In this document: positions 7,301-7,992 of the stretch, piece after piece
Layout: the number at the start of each line of letters is the position of its first letter
Position numbering within the stretch: the first letter of the stretch is position 1
Assembly (NCBI GenBank): GCA_934351765.1
Contig: CAKRJM010000102.1
Location: 1-7,992 of the forward strand
DNA length: 7,992 bases
Source of the DNA: an uncultured Lachnospiraceae bacterium
Lineage (GTDB): Bacteria > Bacillota > Clostridia > Lachnospirales > Lachnospiraceae
Direction: 5' to 3'
Position numbers and translations under genes: made by a program
Notes under the pieces: model-generated
What the model was told of the DNA's origin: nothing
What the model saw: the letters and a program-made list of their open reading frames with translations, nothing else
Database searches by the model: none

Positions 7301-7886
7301 TTTTGCGGAACCGGCGACCATCTCTATTTATCCGAAGGATTTCAAAAGCAAGGAGCAGGTCATTGCCATTCTGGATGCCTATAATGACCGCATGGAAACG
7401 GAGGGAAAGGAAGAGCAGGTTATCAGCTACACCGATGTGGTGGGAACCTTAATGTCGTCGGTGACGGATATCGTGGATATTGTAAGCTATGTGCTGATCG
7501 CATTTGTGGCAATCTCCCTGATCGTTTCCTCCATCATGATCGGTGTTATTACTTATATCAGTGTTCTGGAGCGGCGCAAGGAGATCGGAATCCTTCGTGC
7601 CATCGGCGCGTCCAAACGGAATGTTTCCCAGGTATTCAATGCAGAGACTTTTATCATCGGGCTTCTGGCAGGACTGATCGGTATCGGAGTTACCCTGCTG
7701 GTGCTGATACCCGGAAATATCCTGCTGCATCATCTGACAGGGACCGGTGAGGTATCCGCCAGCCTGCCGGCGCTTCCGGCACTGATCCTGATTCTGTTAA
7801 GCATCGGGTTAACCCTGCTGGGCGGACTGATCCCGTCGAAAAAAGCGGCGAAGAGCGATCCGGTGACAGCGCTGCGGGTGGACTAA
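4302..7886 (+). CDS. ABC transporter, fused ATPase and MacB/FtsX-type permease with very large extracellular domain
   Basis: A 1194-residue membrane protein. Residues 1 to about 225 are an ABC ATPase of the MacB/LolD class: Walker [10 protein letters not shown] at 38-46 (K44), Q90, signature SGGQMQR from 143, Walker B with D166 and catalytic E167, H198. The permease follows: helix 1 about 270-292, an outside region about 293-1060, helices 2 (1062-1085), 3 (1116-1137) and 4 (1156-1177), and the family signature [15 protein letters not shown] from 1090. The ATPase-helix-outside domain-three helices order is that of MacB, but MacB has about 650 residues. The excess is all outside: an MxS/DLS-rich segment (647-700), three 64-residue repeats (701 to about 885) and a stretch without proline (853-1003). 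Such proteins are thought to act mechanically on outside partners or to export peptides and drugs; the substrate here is unknown. The start is backed by AGGAGA six bases upstream. No terminator is evident after the stop. Confidence 0.92.
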   Translation: MLQIKDIHKEYKTGPLVQRALDGVSLNLRDNEFVAILGPSGSGKTTLLNVIGGLDRYDSGDLVINGISTKKYKDREWDSYRNHTIGFVFQSYTLIPHQTVLANVELALTISGIGKQERKKRAAEALARVGLGDQLHKKPSQMSGGQMQRVAIARALVNDPDIVLADEPTGALDSSTSIQVMELLKEVAKDRLVVMVTHNPELAQDYASRIVTLKDGKILSDTNPYEPKAETIALSQHKNMGRSSMSFLTALSLSFHNLRTKKARTILTSFAGSIGIIGIALILAISNGVNAYIKSLEEETLSEYPLQITSTGFDISSMLVAGSGGNDKAAGEDGTVHVMEIVTNFFHSMESNDLKSLKTYLDSKESGMEPYTNAIEYSYSVEPQIYKEEDDGSVRQVNPDHSFDKMGIGSSASASSMMSSMMSTNVFYQMPANSRLYENQYEVKAGRWPEAETECVLVLSNSGGVSDFVLYTMGLRDPLELDEMVDQFLKEENVKVPEKPETYSYEDFLGVDFKLVSSTDYYQYDSQYDLWKDRSGDADYMKKLVTAGETLTVVGVVQPAKGAAASALTPGINYPASLVTHVAELAGNTQIVQDQLADKTTDVFNGSTFGETQENGLDMESLFTVDADAIRNAIRFDESAMTGGLSGGMDVSDAFSMDPSVLDFGSMDLSGISIDLPQTGMNLDLSELLSDLDLSASEDGLKSMASSLLEGYNAYAKIHPEADYSGLMDQFLNYLGSEEARTILSDHIKKIISDAGGIRIPTDALQQMMEELLTDFRRFADEKGYTDPEKFQEYLLEYLQTDEARTILKKWADQIFQISGDITISADQIKALASDLITGYSAYAKKNGFADPADMGNQFAAYLKTADGQKRLMEGISGTVDLNGLQSQIGSAVERSMASVMESYTGALSRAVETQISSAMSQLVTRLSNGIAQTMQTAMTQMGRQLQEALGTAMTVDTEAFASAFQVNLDQNDLKELLMSMASSGSASYEGNLQKLGYVDFAEPATISIYPKDFKSKEQVIAILDAYNDRMETEGKEEQVISYTDVVGTLMSSVTDIVDIVSYVLIAFVAISLIVSSIMIGVITYISVLERRKEIGILRAIGASKRNVSQVFNAETFIIGLLAGLIGIGVTLLVLIPGNILLHHLTGTGEVSASLPALPALILILLSIGLTLLGGLIPSKKAAKSDPVTALRVD
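6240..6401 (+). repeat. Low-complexity DLS-rich segment in the ABC gene
   Basis: Residues 647-700 repeat a short acidic-Ser motif: MDVS, MDPS, MDLS, LDLS, LDLS, with similar IDL and LDF steps between. At DNA level CTGGATCTTTCGG occurs twice (6348-6360 and 6375-6387), and a near copy starts at 6299. This points to local duplication. The segment may be a flexible or beta-stacked linker ahead of the 64-residue repeats. Confidence 0.6.
6402..6956 (+). repeat. Three tandem 64-residue repeats in the ABC protein outside domain
   Basis: Repeat 1 covers residues 701-764, repeat 2 765-828 and repeat 3 829 to about 885 (shorter at its end). Repeats 1 and 2 align without gaps, with about 20 of 64 identities, including the block EARTIL at 739-744 and 803-808. 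Repeats 1 and 3 share GYxAYAK (711-717, 839-845) and the spacing to Q-F...YL. A shared outline is a helix, a Y-x-x-Y/F-A step, an acidic loop, a second helix ending YL, and a third helix. The repeats have diverged at DNA level, so they are old duplications. Confidence 0.78.
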
Positions 7887-7940
7887 GTTATATTTTTTGA
7901 CGCCGCGAAAGGAACCATGACAAACGCATGAGTAAATAAA

Positions 7941-7969
7941 TTGTGAACACGCCCCTTTTCTGATAAAAT
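7941..7969 (+). promoter_or_regulatory. Promoter for a gene starting beyond the window
   Basis: The -35 TTGTGA (7941-7946) matches the consensus at four of six. It is 17 bp from the -10 TAAAAT (7964-7969), which carries an upstream TG (7961-7962), so it is also of extended -10 type. Transcription should begin near 7976. AAGGGGTG at 7978-7985 then looks like a ribosome binding site, and the window ends with AT at 7991-7992, which would be the first two bases of an ATG if the next base is G. Confidence 0.72.
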
Positions 7970-7983
7970 TAAAAGAAAAGGGG
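7952..7983. promoter_or_regulatory. Perfect inverted repeat around the -10 box and ribosome binding site
   Basis: CCCCTTTTCT (7952-7961) and AGAAAAGGGG (7974-7983) are exact inverted copies 12 bp apart. The left arm is in the promoter spacer, the -10 is in the loop, and the right arm covers the expected transcript start and the AGGGG of the ribosome binding site. It could be an operator for a dimeric regulator. In read-through RNA from the ABC gene it could instead be a hairpin that hides the ribosome binding site. No T tract follows on either strand, so it is not a terminator. Confidence 0.65.
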
Positions 7984-7992
7984 TGTTGGTAT

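Noticed and set aside
1403..7886. An FtsEX-like system in which the ABC permease activates the NlpC/P60 hydrolase
   Set aside because: FtsX partners are exported hydrolases. This peptidase has no signal peptide, and it is separated from the ABC gene by two unrelated genes and terminators.
7907..7939. Tiny overlapping frames MTNA and MSK after a GAAAGGA
   Set aside because: The ribosome binding site is only three bases from the ATG, the peptides have four and three residues, and they lie before the predicted promoter. Probably chance.

Overview
This looks like an ordinary chromosomal stretch of a Gram-positive anaerobe of the Clostridia, most likely a Lachnospiraceae gut bacterium. The reasons are the class II aldolase of clostridial type, a fused ATPase-permease of the type common in these bacteria, AGGAG-type ribosome binding sites, perfect TATAAT -10 boxes, and base composition that looks close to half GC by eye. 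The family assignment is inference. There is no tRNA, rRNA, CRISPR array, insertion sequence or phage gene.

Layout: (1) 8-1294 (+) is a complete O-acetylhomoserine sulfhydrylase (metY), which makes homocysteine from sulfide. (2) 1403-2311 (+) is an NlpC/P60 cysteine peptidase with two SH3-like domains and no signal peptide, so it is probably a cytosolic muropeptide-recycling enzyme of YkfC type. (3) 2292-2876 (-) is a small protein of two diverged DUF4397-like domains, convergent with the peptidase and overlapping it by 20 bp. (4) 2981-3012 is a hairpin with A and T tracts on its two sides, read as a two-way terminator. (5) An extended -10 promoter drives 3103-4041 (+), fructose-bisphosphate aldolase (fba), whose codon choice marks it as the highly expressed gene here. 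It is followed by two hairpins, the second a probable terminator. (6) A promoter with a perfect -10 and a structured leader of about 110 nt precede 4302-7886 (+), a 1194-residue MacB/LolCDE-type ABC transporter with the ATPase fused to a four-helix permease and an outside domain of roughly 770 residues. (7) 7887-7992 holds a strong promoter for a gene beyond the window. That promoter lies inside a perfect 10-bp inverted repeat whose right arm contains the likely ribosome binding site.

The genes do not form one pathway. fba and the ABC gene look monocistronic. metY and the peptidase gene could share a transcript, since no terminator is visible in the 108 bp between them. I see no clear new biological system. 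The points most worth a second look are the oversized outside domain of the ABC protein, which carries three tandem 64-residue repeats, the cytosolic DUF4397-like gene with antisense overlap, and the two structured control regions around the ABC gene.
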